The position numbers and the translations under genes were made by a program. From Ursus arctos (taxonomy: Eukaryota > Chordata > Mammalia > Carnivora > Ursidae), in NCBI RefSeq assembly GCF_023065955.2, contig NW_026622963.1, forward strand, positions 7,385,001-7,449,000: DNA of 64,000 bases, in the 5' to 3' direction. This document shows, in pieces, positions 15,601 to 24,419 of this stretch; position 1 is the stretch's first letter, and each line of letters starts with the position of its first letter. The notes beneath the pieces are model-generated. The model ran no database searches. It was not told the DNA's origin and was given only the letters and a program-made list of their open reading frames with translations.

Positions 15601-17681
15601 TGCTCAGAGCGTCTTTTCGGTTCTGTGTTGCTGCAGATGAGAACTGCAAGGACAGGTACTTCAACTGCAACGTGGTGGTCCAGGCGCGGCTGTGCGTCTA
15701 CAACTACTACAAGACCGCCTGCTGCGCCTCCTGCACCCGCGGGGCCAACAGGCACGCGGGCTTCCTGGGCAGCAGATAACCCCCCGCGCTGCAGCCGCGG
15801 GGCAGGTCAGGGAGGCGGGGGCGGTGGGGCCAGCTGCTCCACCAGGGGCTCCGGGCCCCCGCACCGCGCCGCCAGCCGGCGTCGTCACCACCCCCACCTT
15901 CGGGAAAGCGCCCACGTGGAGCCCGGAGCCAAGCCACGGTTGTCCTGTAGCATCGCCATAAACCGACGATCCCTGCTCCGGGAGCCCGCTAAGGTGCTGT
16001 CTGAACCCAGGCGGTGGGGGGCTCGTAGCTCTCCGACGGCTCCCGCGCCAGCCAGCACTTCCTAAGTCAGCCGTTGGGCCCCCAGGCGGCCCTGCCTCAG
16101 CCGAGGTGCGCCTGGCCTCTTCTATATCGGGGTCCCTTGGAGAGTCCAAGAGGCAGCTCCCACCCCGGAGCCCCACGAGGCCTTGCTGAGACACCTGCTT
16201 CCCACGGTTACCTCAGCCCCGCGGTGCCTGTTTCCATACTCACAGACAGAGGCTTTTTCCTGCCTTGTGACACAAATATCTCCTGTCAAATAGTGCTTTA
16301 TTATGTCGCAGGTGTAATCACAGATCCTAGACGGTTAGGGGCTCACAGAGTCCCAGAACGGGAGCCAGGGGCTGAGTCATTATCCCCATTGTGCTGACAA
16401 GGACACTGAGACTCAGTTTAAGGAATTGACCTGCCAGGTATATTCCACTCACCTGTTCGGTGCCAGGGTTGAGTCTAACCACACAACTCACCTGCCCAGA
16501 AGCCTTAGGTCTACAGGATGCGGCTTCATTTCAAACCAAGCGGCCGAGAAATTTCCCGCTCAGCAGTCAAAGCCCAGCTCTAGAATTCTTTCCTCCGGCC
16601 AGAGGTCAGGACAGTATCCGCGGCACTCAGTTGTTTCCCACGTCTCTTTCTGTTGATCTCTTCCCCGGCAAGGTCACAGATCCTGGTTACAGGACTCTGT
16701 GCAGGTTTTGTTAAACCCCATCCTAAATGGAATTGTCCTTGACACAACAAGAAAGCCATTGGCATAGCAAGGTGATGCCCGAAATTCTGATTCCACTCCC
16801 AGTGATATGTGCCCCCAGGGAACTGCACCCCGGGGGTCCTCTGGCCATGGAGCCTCTGGTGTCTCTGTGCCCTGGGCTCTCCCGCGTCCGCAGCCACCTG
16901 TCCTGGGCTATGCGCCACACGTCACCCAGTAGACCAACCTGTCTCAGCATAAAACCTGTGTTTATATTAGAAAGAGTCTCCCTTTGGTTTTTCCAGTTTG
17001 GGTTATGGATTTCTGTTTGTGATTTCTCATTCCTCCCTCCCTATGACTCACAATCTGTATCCCACCATCCCAGACTCGAGCACTAAGATCTGCATTCATG
17101 CCGCTAGCCAGAGAGAGAGGGAGAGGGGCCGTGGGCTCCTCCAGTGACAGCCACAGCGGCTGGGTCTTCCCCGACGCCCTGCACGTAACTCTGCAGTTCC
17201 AGAGGCCTCGGGCTGCAAGGGGATGCAGTGCGTATTGAAAGGTAAATGATCTGAAAGGTCAATTAAAACGAAAGAATATGTGTGTGTGTGTGTATGTATA
17301 TGTGTGTGTGTGTATATATATATACACACACATATATACACACACATATACAGTTGACCCTTGAACAGTGTGGGAGCTCAGGATGCCAACCACCCCCTAC
17401 ACAGTTGAAAATCCATGTATAACTTTTGACTCCCCAAAAATTTAGCTCCTAACAGCCTGTTATTGACTGGAAGCCTTACCAAGGACATAATCAGTCGACA
17501 CATTTTTTTACATGTCGTACGTATTTTATAGTGTCTTCTTACAAAAAAGTAAGCTAGAGAAAAGAAAATGTTATTATGAAAATCACAAGGAAAAGAAAAT
17601 ACATGTACAGTATTTATCTGGAAAAAAAATCTCTGAAAAAAAAAAACCCATACCGTTCAAACCCACGTTGTTCAAGGGTTT

Positions 17682-17721
<40 letters not shown>

Positions 17722-20446
17722 TATATATGTATGTTCTTTCACCAATTAAGAAAAATATCAGCCTAAACAAATTGTAAGCTTATAGAAAATCTGTCATATT
17801 ACCATGGTCCTGGGTCTTTTTCTCCTTTAAAGCAAGCCTGGATTCTTAGTAATTATTTCTTCCATGAGCCCTTTAACCCGAAAATCTGCGAATTTGATGA
17901 TCGCTTGAAATTTTTGGAATCAGTAGCGCCAGCTCGATCTGACACACTGTTCAGTTCTCAAACCCTTGGGCTTTCAGAAATTCTGTCTGGCCTCTCCACG
18001 GGTGTTCTTGAAGCGGGAGAGCTAGGTTCTTGTCTCACAAGTCGAAGAATGAATCTCGCAGGCGAAGAGGAGTGAGTAAAGCAATAGAGTTTTATTAAGT
18101 GAGGATACAGAAAAAGCTCTTAGGAGTGAGAGGGGTCCCGCCAGGGTTGCCAACATGGGCCTCCACGGACAGTCTGTTTAGAACTGATCAGGGAGCCTGT
18201 GGCCTTATCACTCTTTTGACGTCTTGGTTTGAGTAAGGACTAGTGATAACATCTTTAATGGCTTACTTCTTGTTTAGGGTCTGGTTATTCTTTGTTGGTC
18301 ACAGGTGACTGTCATTAAATAAATAAATAAATAAAAGCCCCGCCCCTGACACCTGGGCAGGGTGGTCTAGTGCGTTCCTTATCTCTGGTTTCCTTACACC
18401 TCTGCATTTTTGGGATTTCTGTGAGCCTGATCACGTAGCCCCCTACCTATCTCTCCCTACCTAGCTCTGCCTGGGCCTTACTCATTCTTCTCTTCTTGGA
18501 GAGCCCAGCCACCATTTTGCAAAAGCACACCCATCTCCTCTCCTTTGTACACAGCGTAACTTATGCAATATGGCAGCCAGCAGAGACCCTGATTCCCACG
18601 CCCACCATGCAAAAAAAGACCAGAGAAGCCAAACAGATGGTTTCTGTCCCATGCCCTCTCTCTCCCTCTCACCGCCTGCTTTTGCTTTTTGTCACAAGAG
18701 AAGCGTTGCCTTTCTGTAGCTACTCTCAGATCTTGCTGAACAAGCCATTCACTTGAAGGATTCCTTGGAGGAGGCTTTCTTCACATGCTGGTCGGGGGGA
18801 CAAGGTCAATGGGTGGAAGAGAAAAGAAAGGCTGATTTCAGCTCACATTGAGGGAAAACCTTCGAGCCATCCAGCCTGCCCAACAGAGGTCTGGGACACT
18901 CTACATGGGCAACGCTCCGCCCTAAAGGGGATTTCTTCCATCAAGCAGGAGGTGAACATCCCAGGTCCTTCCAACCCGGGATTCTCATGACTGGGCTGGC
19001 TTAATGCTGGCTTGGTCTCTTTGACAGCTCTTTGGTGTCCTGTGGCCCCCAAATATTACCTAACAGTTGTTTAAAAAGGACAGGGATCTTCCCATGAGAA
19101 TGGCCATCCTGCCAATGGCGGAATTGAGTAGGAGAAATGGGTTAGTGCTGCGTCTTTAGGGGGAAAAATTACCCAAACTAAGGTCTTTTTTCTCTTCCAA
19201 CAAATAGTTGAACTGTTCTTGGAATCTACTCATCTCTGGAAAGATTATAAATTACTAGAATAGGCGTTTTAACAACTTTTTGGCTTTGAAATCCAGTTTT
19301 TGCTAATTTCCTGGTTTGTTATGTCAACATCTAAATGTCTTTGTCCTTCGCACAATTCGTCTGAGAAGGCCTCTCTGTTTCCAGTGATGGGGGGTCAGAG
19401 AAAGCTCGCCTTCGGATGACTCTCCCCGTACAGACACCTTTCTCCCTTCCTTCTCTCACCCTTTCTTTGCCATGATCTGCCATTCCTTCTAGCCCCCCTC
19501 CATGTTCCCTTAACCGGCCACTTGCAGAATTGAAAGTTACATTTTAATGCTGTTGTACTTTTTTCTGTATCCTGGCTTGTCTCATTCCCAGCTCCAGATT
19601 TTAAAATTCGATGAATTGAAGGTGTTACATGTTTTCTCACAAAAGTCAACAAAGCTCCAAACAGAAATAGTTGGCTGTTTTGCTTTCGCTTATTGGAAAA
19701 GGGAAGTGTGCCCCTTGTAGCCCAGGCTAACCCTAACCCTGCGCTCCAGCCTCCCACCCTCACGCGGACTCGCATTTTCCCCCAGATGAAAGGAACAGCC
19801 TGAGACACAGTAAAGAAAGCTTATAAACCCGGCCACTAGATGGAGTCGGCAGTCCTCTGAGTTCATTAAGGCACGGTGGCACCCTGTGGCAGAGAGAAAA
19901 ATCCAGATAGTACTAGTACCTTCTTAAACCACTACCTTCCTAAACCAGTGGCTCTCTCTGTTATTTTTTTCTTTTTTAAATACAGCCATTTTCAAATTTG
20001 AATACTGATTTCCTAATGTAGAAAGCATAAATATAAGTGGCAAAAAGAAATAGGGCTACGTATTTTATAGTGTCTTCTTACAAAAAAGTAAGCTAGAGAA
20101 AAAAAGTAGCTTTTCTTAAAACAGGCTGAAAATCAAACCTGGAAGAAACTCTATCAGCCTGGCAGGTGGAGGCCAACACCTGACCCTTGCCGTACAAGAC
20201 ATCTTTAATATGGCGCTGATGGAAGTTGCACCTTACTGATGAAATTGGTGGGTGACCTGAAATTGGAGACACTGACGGGTTCAGGATCCAAAGAGATCTG
20301 GGAAATTAGACCAAAACCTGGATCTTAGAAATTCACCAGGAAGCAAAACAAAACCAAAACTATACAAATACGAGTGGTGATGTAAGGGTTTCAGTTGACT
20401 AAGCTCAGTGTGAGTCAAGGAAGTGGGATGAAAGTACTCCCTCCAA

Positions 20447-20492
<46 letters not shown>

Positions 20493-22365
20493 GAGGCACT
20501 TAGCCTGCCTAAGGAGAAAACACTGGGGAGCGTCCCGCCACATTGTGGTTGTGATTGCCGAACAGCGGTTGAAGAGTACTGCTGGCAGGTGGCATTCAGG
20601 TGGTCATGCCCAATCCCGAGGAGGGGTGCAGACAGTTAGAAGTGCTGGAGAGGACTTCATGAGAACGTTTAGCCTGGAGAAGAAGAGGTGGGGGCGCAGA
20701 CACTATGAGAGCGACCCTGAGGCCAGGAGGTAAAAGCTACAGGGAGACACTTTTGCTCCTGCAAAAGAACCAACTTTCCACAGGTGAGAGCCCCCCCAAG
20801 GGTAGAGGGTGCTCTCATCGCTGGAGGTCTCAGCAGAGCCCCAGTGGCCATTTGCTGGAGAGGGGAGCCAAGCACCCAGCTGGGGCAGTATGACTTTTAA
20901 GGTCCCTTCTGAGTCTAGGCTTTGGTGGTTCTATCAGTAGAACAGCTTTGAGTGATTCGCCTCGTCTGGGGTACTTCCCGTTTCTGTGTCCGCCATTTTG
21001 ATCTCAGTGTCACATCCCTCAGCTGGGATGAATGTGGCCTCATAGCTCAGAACCACTAGCAACTTGGTCAGAGCTATCCTATTGGGTCCTGCTTTGTAGA
21101 TGAGTAACCCGACATCCCGATGGCTAGTTCCCTGCCGAAGGTCACACACTTCCATGGGCAATACCGTGACTAGACTAGGACCCTCTAAATACCTTCTCTC
21201 TTGCTCAACTCACCTCGCTTTGCTGCACCTTTACTGGTGCAAAGCCATTCTCTCCATCCCGAACCATCCCATACTCCTGGTTCTATTTGGTGGGTACCAG
21301 AGAGTTCCATTGATGTGCTGAGGAAAAGTGCCCACGAGAGAGTGGGAACTCCCAGCCTAGTTTCTCAGCATCTTCCAGAGGTTGAACCCTTTGCCTCAGT
21401 GGGAGGAAGGCTGTTCTGTTACATAAACTAATTTCCAGCTCCTTGACCCCCAGTTCAGCTTGACAGAAGGATATACTTTGTTATAACTTATTATTTTGTT
21501 CTTTGTAAATACAAAATGTGTATAGGAAATGTGTATTCTGAACTCTATGGGCAGAATGAGTCACTACACCAAAATAGTTCTATTATTTAGAATATGTTAA
21601 TTTTAAAGGGACCTAATAGGTATTTATTTACATATACAATCCACATTTGTGAAAAATCATTTGATCGTACTAACCCGGCTTCCCTCAAAGTCGCAACATG
21701 ATGTCCTATTCTAAGTTCATAGTTACGATTTAGTATACTGACTAGCCAAATTCTCTGGGTTTCAAGATCGAATAGAAAGTACTCTGCTTTTCGACTCGTT
21801 CAGGGGCTCTTATTCCTGGCATGGTACCTGGAACAGGTCTGTCGGCATCGCCGCCTTTCCACCTTAAATATTATGTTTGCTCATATAACCTGCCCTCTCG
21901 TCACCCCCAGTTCGAGAAGGACATATAAGGGTCTTTTTCATCCCTTCTCTCTGTCTGGCCCCCGTATTAGGATCACCAGCACTAAGGTGCTCGGGAGGCT
22001 TGGTCAGAGCAGTGGGTGAGGCAGGGTCCGCAGGTGGGGGCTGGGAGGGGCTTCGGGGTTCGGCTGGCTCACAGCCCTGACCACACCTCCAGGGGCTCCG
22101 CTGGGCCTGCTGGCGCGGGGGCTCTAGGTTGTCCTGTCACCTGCACAGCCAGGAGCAAGGACCCTGCTAAGTACACCACTGCCTCCCTGTCCCCCTTAGA
22201 GGGTTAAATTATTGTTGAAGGAGGTCGGGTGGGGGTGGAAGGTGAATTCTGTGAGTAAATGCGGTCTGTTTTCTCTTCGGCAAAAATGACAACTATTTTT
22301 GTGTATGCCTAATTTATTTTTATGATTGTAAAAATACAATAAACTGGTTAAAAGATCCGCTTTGT
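1..22365 (+). CDS. THSD4: THSD4 (ADAMTSL6), 3' part of gene: last four coding exons and 3' UTR
   Basis: Gene-level entry. Coding segments 263-436, 6666-6845, 11001-11145 and 15637-15779 splice in phase (0, 0, 0, then a codon split 1/2) into 213 C-terminal residues plus a stop. They encode the C-rich cores of three thrombospondin type-1 repeats followed by a six-cysteine PLAC domain, the usual end of an ADAMTS-like protein. THSD4 is a secreted extracellular-matrix glycoprotein without protease activity that binds fibrillin-1 and promotes microfibril assembly (family knowledge). Identity rests on the TSP1-PLAC layout, the PLAC sequence as I recall it, and the position upstream of NR2E3 and MYO9A as in human 15q23. 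The 5' exons lie left of the window. Paralogues such as ADAMTSL or papilin genes share the domain layout but not this neighbourhood. Confidence 0.9.
263..436 (+). CDS. THSD4: THSD4 coding exon, TSP1 repeat
   Basis: The acceptor is 'tcttgcag' and the donor 'gtgagt'; the exon is 174 bases (58 codons), phase 0 at both ends. It begins with CSAECGAGVRTR, the CSxxCGxGxxxR core of a thrombospondin type-1 repeat, and ends with a Trp-containing segment (VEWFAGSWSQ). That segment supplies the Trp motif of the next repeat, whose cysteines come from the next exon, which is how ADAMTS-like TSP1 exons are cut. The open frame extends far beyond both splice sites, but only this part is conserved-looking. Confidence 0.9.
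535..860 (+). repeat. MIR/L2 fragments in THSD4 intron
   Basis: 'gagtttgaatcacagc' and 'gtgcctggcatacaac' match the two ends of a MIR. An L2-like piece lies between them ('tcttgagcacctactatgtgct'). Confidence 0.55.
905..1685 (+). repeat. Old LINE-1 3' end
   Basis: The segments 'tgttcatagcagcac', 'ggaatattattcagcc', 'gacattatgctaagtgaaat' and 'cacttatatgtggaatc', and an end at 'agctcaataaaactg', follow the L1 ORF2 C-terminus and 3' UTR in sense. A (TA)n/(TG)n microsatellite at about 1070-1175 has grown inside it. Confidence 0.75.
2030..2320 (+). repeat. Old L1-like fragment
   Basis: 'ctttggaaagcaatttggcaat', read from about 2048, 'tacttctggggattcatct' and 'aaggaaataatt' follow an old L1 3' region. 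Edges are approximate. Confidence 0.5.
2320..3730. other. THSD4 intron, nothing recognised
   Basis: Mixed-composition intron sequence with a 17-18 base G run near 3546. There are short open frames, but no splice-compatible exon and no clear repeat family. Confidence 0.5.
3730..4520 (-). repeat. Old L1 fragments, antisense
   Basis: 'tagccattcacatttattgtaatcac', read in parts near 3920, resembles the reverse of L1 ORF2. 'taaaattcaccc' and 'gtgcaaccatcaccac' at 4409-4470 match an old L1 3' UTR in reverse. Confidence 0.5.
4520..6665. other. THSD4 intron, no gene
   Basis: Mostly unique sequence with a short CA-rich patch near 5000-5030. Several open frames (for example 5176-5511) lack coding character or splice context. 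It ends at the acceptor of the 6666 exon. Confidence 0.5.
6666..6845 (+). CDS. THSD4: THSD4 coding exon, TSP1 repeat
   Basis: The acceptor is 'ttctccag' and the donor 'gtaagt'; the exon is 180 bases (60 codons), phase 0 to 0. It starts CSIECGSGTQQREVIC, which completes the TSP1 repeat whose WSQ lies at the end of the preceding exon, and it ends with KWFNTEWSM, the Trp motif of the following repeat. Six cysteines fit the TSP1 fold. The upstream intron is 6.2 kb. Confidence 0.9.
7080..7238 (+). mobile_element. MER5A-like hAT DNA transposon
   Basis: 'tgtgcataagaatcaactggg', read from about 7098, 'gaatttgcattttgaacaag' and 'ggactgcgtttgagaaacgctg' match a non-autonomous MER5A-type hAT element almost end to end. 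Confidence 0.75.
8215..8870 (+). repeat. L1 3' fragment split by a SINE
   Basis: 'ggaaacaacccagatgtgcc', 'cactttgctaagtgaaag' and 'catatggtatgattgcat' follow an L1 3' end. Its continuation 'tcctagaactgtgcacc' resumes after the SINE at 8590-8804. Confidence 0.65.
8590..8804 (+). mobile_element. Can-SINE, full length, plus strand
   Basis: tRNA-derived head 'gggcgcctgggtagcgcagt', body, and AATAAA/poly-A tail. A 16-base duplication 'aaaactcctagaactg' flanks it exactly (8574-8589 and 8805-8820). Confidence 0.95.
9104..9250 (+). mobile_element. Can-SINE, older, plus strand
   Basis: The head 'ggggcatctgggtgggtcaa' and the middle 'gatctcagggtcgtgag' are present. It is flanked by imperfect copies of 'aaaacacagtaattt'. 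Confidence 0.85.
9260..10320. other. THSD4 intron, no gene
   Basis: AT-rich intron with short A-runs at 9970 and 10295-10315. I see no exon or clear repeat. Confidence 0.45.
10330..10930 (+). repeat. Old interspersed repeat next to a THSD4 exon
   Basis: 'aatactattgtggtaac', 'gatgtgatgtctagattt', 'ttggccatgagttcatgg' and 'tgcttgaaattttccagt' belong to a common old mammalian repeat whose name I cannot give safely. A relative lies at 23640-24030. It ends only 70 bases before the 11001 exon. Confidence 0.5.
11001..11145 (+). CDS. THSD4: THSD4 coding exon, last TSP1 repeat
   Basis: The acceptor is 'caccacgcag' and the donor 'gtaagt'; the exon is 145 bases (48 codons plus one base). It starts CSKSCQGGFRVREVRC, the core of the last TSP1 repeat, runs through the NPQDC end of that repeat and reaches the linker to the PLAC domain. 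The final base joins the first two of the next exon to give the Asp codon of DENC. Confidence 0.9.
11624..11735 (+). mobile_element. Can-SINE, short old copy
   Basis: The body 'gagcccggctggctcagtc' ends in a T/A-rich tail. It is flanked by 'ctgtaaagagg' at 11613-11623 and 11736-11746. Confidence 0.85.
11929..12121 (-). mobile_element. Can-SINE, minus strand
   Basis: Reads in reverse from the tail 'atttatttatttgagagaga' to the head 'gcgccaccccggcacc', with a G-run inside. It is flanked by 'tgataaagacctaa' and its near copy 'tgataaaagtctaa'. Confidence 0.9.
12418..13130 (+). repeat. Old interspersed repeat containing a purine tract
   Basis: It opens 'caaggttctctagggagcc' and closes 'acacataaaattaaccatcac', the known limits of a common old mammalian repeat of uncertain name. 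Its simple-sequence part has expanded into the purine tract at 12526-12722. Confidence 0.5.
12526..12722 (+). repeat. 197-base pure purine tract, (GGGA)n-(GA)n-(AAAG)n
   Basis: Every base from 12526 to 12722 is A or G; the tract passes from GGGA/GA repeats to imperfect AAAG tetranucleotides. The long Lys/Glu/Arg and Phe/Ser/Leu open frames here are artefacts of the repeat. Confidence 0.97.
13130..14030. other. THSD4 intron, no gene
   Basis: AT-rich unique-looking sequence. I see no exon, SINE or clear repeat. Confidence 0.45.
14030..15300 (+). repeat. Old L1 ORF2/3' fragment, sense
   Basis: 'gacagacaaaccaatggaat', 'aataaatccgagcatat', 'gaattataaatgtgaag' and 'ggaatactattcagtaacg' trace the degenerate C-terminal half of L1 ORF2. 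Frames are broken throughout. Confidence 0.7.
15560..16080. promoter_or_regulatory. CpG-rich patch over the last THSD4 exon
   Basis: Many CG dinucleotides ('ccgcgctgcagccgcgg', 'ccgcaccgcgccgccag', 'ccggcgtcgtcacc') occur across the PLAC exon and the first 300 bases of the 3' UTR, unlike the AT-rich introns around it. This resembles an intragenic (orphan) CpG island. I estimated it by eye and did not calculate the observed/expected ratio. Confidence 0.5.
15637..15779 (+). CDS. THSD4: THSD4 terminal coding exon, PLAC domain
   Basis: The acceptor is 'gttgctgcag'; 143 bases end at the TAA at 15777-15779. It encodes DENCKDRYFNC, then VVVQARLCVYNYYK and CCASC, the six-cysteine PLAC (protease and lacunin) motif that closes ADAMTS-like proteins, and ends FLGSR. 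With the split Asp codon this is 47 residues plus a stop. The exon and the sequence just after it are markedly richer in CpG than the flanking introns. Confidence 0.92.
16365..16480 (-). repeat. MIR fragment
   Basis: 'tcattatccccattgtgctgac' (read in two parts) and 'aaggaattgacctgcc' match the reverse of a MIR core. Confidence 0.5.
17275..17351. repeat. (TG)n-(TA)n-(CA)n near-palindrome
   Basis: A TG-rich arm, a TATATATATA centre and a CA-rich arm form a near-perfect inverted repeat able to fold into a hairpin or cruciform. It touches the left end of the Tigger-like element. Confidence 0.9.
17352..17681 (+). mobile_element. Tigger2/MER28-type DNA transposon, non-autonomous
   Basis: It begins 'cagttgacccttgaacagtg' and ends 'cacgttgttcaagggt', the inverted ends of the Tigger2/MER28 group (pogo superfamily). 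The core 'taacttttgactccccaaaa' and 'aagtaagctagagaaaagaa' are diagnostic. The last few bases of the right end are lost into a (TA)n tract. Confidence 0.8.
17681..17730. repeat. (TA)n-(CA)n-(TA)n microsatellite
   Basis: About 14 TA units, then a CA run, then TA again, directly at the right end of the Tigger-like element. Confidence 0.95.
17995..18480 (-). mobile_element. LTR fragment of an endogenous retrovirus, minus strand
   Basis: In reverse it reads 'cacttaataaaactctattg' followed by 'tttactcactcctcttcgcc' and 'gtgagacaagaacctagc', the R-U5 layout of class I endogenous retrovirus LTRs (poly(A) signal, then U5). No retroviral coding sequence accompanies it. The U3 edge is uncertain and may reach about 18700. 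Confidence 0.55.
18700..20440. other. Probable THSD4 3' UTR, mixed sequence
   Basis: No exon. It holds an old-repeat-like piece near 18815-19010 and the short duplicated segment at 20057-20102. Confidence 0.4.
20057..20102 (+). repeat. 46-base exact copy of part of the Tigger-like element
   Basis: It is identical base for base to 17518-17563, including changes that differ from the transposon consensus as I recall it. The sequence on both sides differs. Confidence 0.95.
20449..20491. repeat. (CA)n microsatellite
   Basis: About 20 CA units, within the probable THSD4 3' UTR. Confidence 0.97.
21080..21190 (-). repeat. MIR fragment
   Basis: 'tttgtagatgagtaacc' and 'gaaggtcacacac' resemble the reverse MIR core. 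Confidence 0.45.
22338..22343 (+). terminator. THSD4: Candidate THSD4 poly(A) signal AATAAA
   Basis: AATAAA lies in an AT-rich stretch ('aaatacaataaactgg'). TG/T-rich sequence ('catctgtgttttcttgg') follows within about 35 bases, as expected of a downstream element. No better plus-strand signal outside repeats was seen between the stop codon and here. Confidence 0.55.
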
Positions 22366-22369
22366 CAAC

Positions 22370-23440
22370 ACATCTGTGTTTTCTTGGGCCTTATTCCATT
22401 TCTACTCACGCTGCCTCAAACAGCCCCCTCCAGAAAGAACCGAGCCCTGTAGAGGCTGGCTGGTCAGACTGGCTCGGCGCGTTCCACGCCGCTGGGGGGA
22501 CGCAGAACACCTTTGGGTGTGGGCATCACCCCCAGGAATGCACTTGTACCGAAATTCCCTTAAACCTCCCCCAGGAGGCAGGAGAGGCTGGGACCCACTC
22601 TGCCGATTCAGTGTGGCTCAGGTCTCTGAACTGAATCAAACTTCCAGCCCCCTTGGGCCGATTTCCCCTTGGTCCTGCGTTTAGCAAAGTGTGTGACAAA
22701 ATCTTTCAGGCTATCTTGGTGCCTAATAAAGTGAAATATGACCTAGGTCCTCGTGCCCATTGAAAGCCATCCTGCACTGGGGACAGTCTCGGGTGGAGTC
22801 TGTCGTAGACTCTGTCCCGTGCAGTGTTCCATGGGTAACTCTCCGAAACCCATTCTTGTGCCGAAAATGTGCTTCCTGCCCCTCCCACCCACCTTCTCTC
22901 CCCGGAAAATCTCCACACGGTCTCTTTTCTTTTTGATTGTGGTAAAATTCACTATATTAACCATCTTGAAGTGCAGTGGTATTTAGTACTTTCACAGCAT
23001 CATACAGCCATCACTGGAACATTCTCGTGAGCCCCAAATTCCATTCTGTCTTCAACACCCAAGTCAGTGTCAGACACTGTGCTGAGTCTTCTTACCTAAT
23101 CTTCACAGCACACCTAGGAAGTGGCGATGTTATCCGCTTCTGGAAACAAGAGCATTGAGACGCAGAGTCTCCAGCGAAACCTTGGTGGCTCTAGGATTCT
23201 ACAGTCGGCTCCCCATCGAGGTGGGCCTGTGTCTGTCCCAGCTCCGTCTCTCCGGGGTCTGGCGTGTTCTATGGTCCTTGCATATGTGAGTTCCAGTCTC
23301 TTTCTCCACATCAATTCCGATCACTGGACATGATTGCACAAGCACTGGACGGCGTGCTTAGCTGTTGATGAAAGAGTGCAGTGCTCTGACCAATCAGACC
23401 AATCTGACCGTGGGCTACATTTGGGAGAGAGAGGCAGCAA
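22370..23440. other. Intergenic, unique sequence with an old L1 piece
   Basis: No gene. 'ggtaaaattcactatattaacc' (read in parts, 22941-22965) and 'catacagccatcactggaac' are an old L1 3' UTR in reverse. The rest is unassigned. Confidence 0.45.
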
Positions 23441-23639
23441 GCCTGCTCTGTCAGGGGTCAGACCCAAGCTGGAACCCTCGATCTCCCAATTTTAAACACC
23501 ACACACACATCATACAAGTTTATCCACCACCAGGAAAGAGTCCAGAGGATGGTGGCCAGGATGGGGGTGGGAGGGATCCGGAGAGGAAACTGTCTCCAGA
23601 CATCTCAGGGACAGCCAGGGGCAGACACGAATCTAATAT

Positions 23640-24030
23640 AATAAAAAAATATAATAATAATAAAAAGAATCTGGACATCTGCGGGAGATCAGCAAAGAGA
23701 AGGGACAGTGAGATACTCAACGAAGAGTGATCAGCATAGGGAAATTTTAAATATGGACCGTATTTAAGATGATGCAATTGAATCCTTGTAACATCCTCGG
23801 GTGTGCTGGTAGCGTTTGGTCGAGCAGGATTACATGCCTGCTGCGGTATTTAGGGATGAAGGTCACAAGGTCTGCAATGCACTTGCACGTAGGTCAGTGA
23901 AACTGTGTGCGTGCACACGTGTGGAGAGAGAGGATATGTGCAAATAAAGTAAAATGCACCTTGGTATGTGGTGTTCTTGACACTATCTTTTTCTGAGGTT
24001 TGAAATTTTCTAAAATAAAAAGGGGGTGCA
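23640..24030 (+). repeat. Old interspersed repeat, relative of 10330-10930
   Basis: 'ggtatttagggatgaagg', 'cacaaggtctgcaatgc' and 'gtttgaaattttctaaaat' match the same unnamed old repeat. Confidence 0.5.
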
Positions 24031-24097
24031 GATAAGGAACAAAAAGAGGATAAGGAGAAGGACCCACATATCGGCAATGTTTTTCAAATTTGTGATT

Positions 24098-24199
24098 GGG
24101 GCACCTGGGTGGCTCAGCCGGGTAAGCGTCCAACTCTTGATTTCAGCTTAGGTCTGATCTCAAGGTTCTGCGTTCAAGCCCTTCGTAGAGCCCCCTTAA
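24098..24199 (+). mobile_element. Can-SINE, short old copy
   Basis: The head 'ggggcacctgggtggctcag' and the middle 'caactcttgatttcagc' are present; the tail is short. Confidence 0.85.
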
Positions 24200-24240
24200 A
24201 TTTTTGGTTTTTTGTTTAATGATAAGAATCACCTGGAGCA

Positions 24241-24419
24241 GGGCGCGTCTGCCTTCGGCTCAGGGCGTGATCCCAGCGTAATGGGATCGAGCCCCACATC
24301 AGGCTCCTCCGCTATGAGCCTGCTTCTTCCTCTCCCACTCCCCCTGCTTGTGTTCCCTCTCTCGCTGGCTGTCTCTATCTCTGTCGAATAAATAAATAAA
24401 ATCTTAAAAAAAAAAAAAA
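24241..24419 (+). mobile_element. Can-SINE lacking its A-box region
   Basis: It starts 'gggcgcgtctgccttcggct', so about 22 bases between 'gggcgc' and 'gcgtctgcc' are missing, and the rest is full length. A 17-base duplication 'aagaatcacctggagca' flanks it exactly (24224-24240 and 24420-24436). Confidence 0.93.

Larger units (their letters stand above)
15780..22365 (+). other. THSD4: THSD4 3' UTR (inferred extent)
   Basis: From the TAA to the poly(A) signal at 22338 there is no splice-compatible coding exon, and the last 900 bases are AT-rich in the manner of a vertebrate 3' UTR end. If this is the true end, the UTR is about 6.6 kb and contains a Tigger-like transposon, an LTR fragment, a (CA)n tract and MIR pieces. 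An earlier poly(A) site is possible. The extent is inferred, not seen. Confidence 0.5.

Noticed and set aside
15661..16194. 177-codon minus-strand open frame over the THSD4 last exon
   Set aside because: A shadow of a CpG-rich exon; no independent support.
17275..17730. CRISPR-like or tandem-array reading of the repeats
   Set aside because: Dinucleotide microsatellites in a mammalian genome; there are no spaced identical repeats anywhere in the window.
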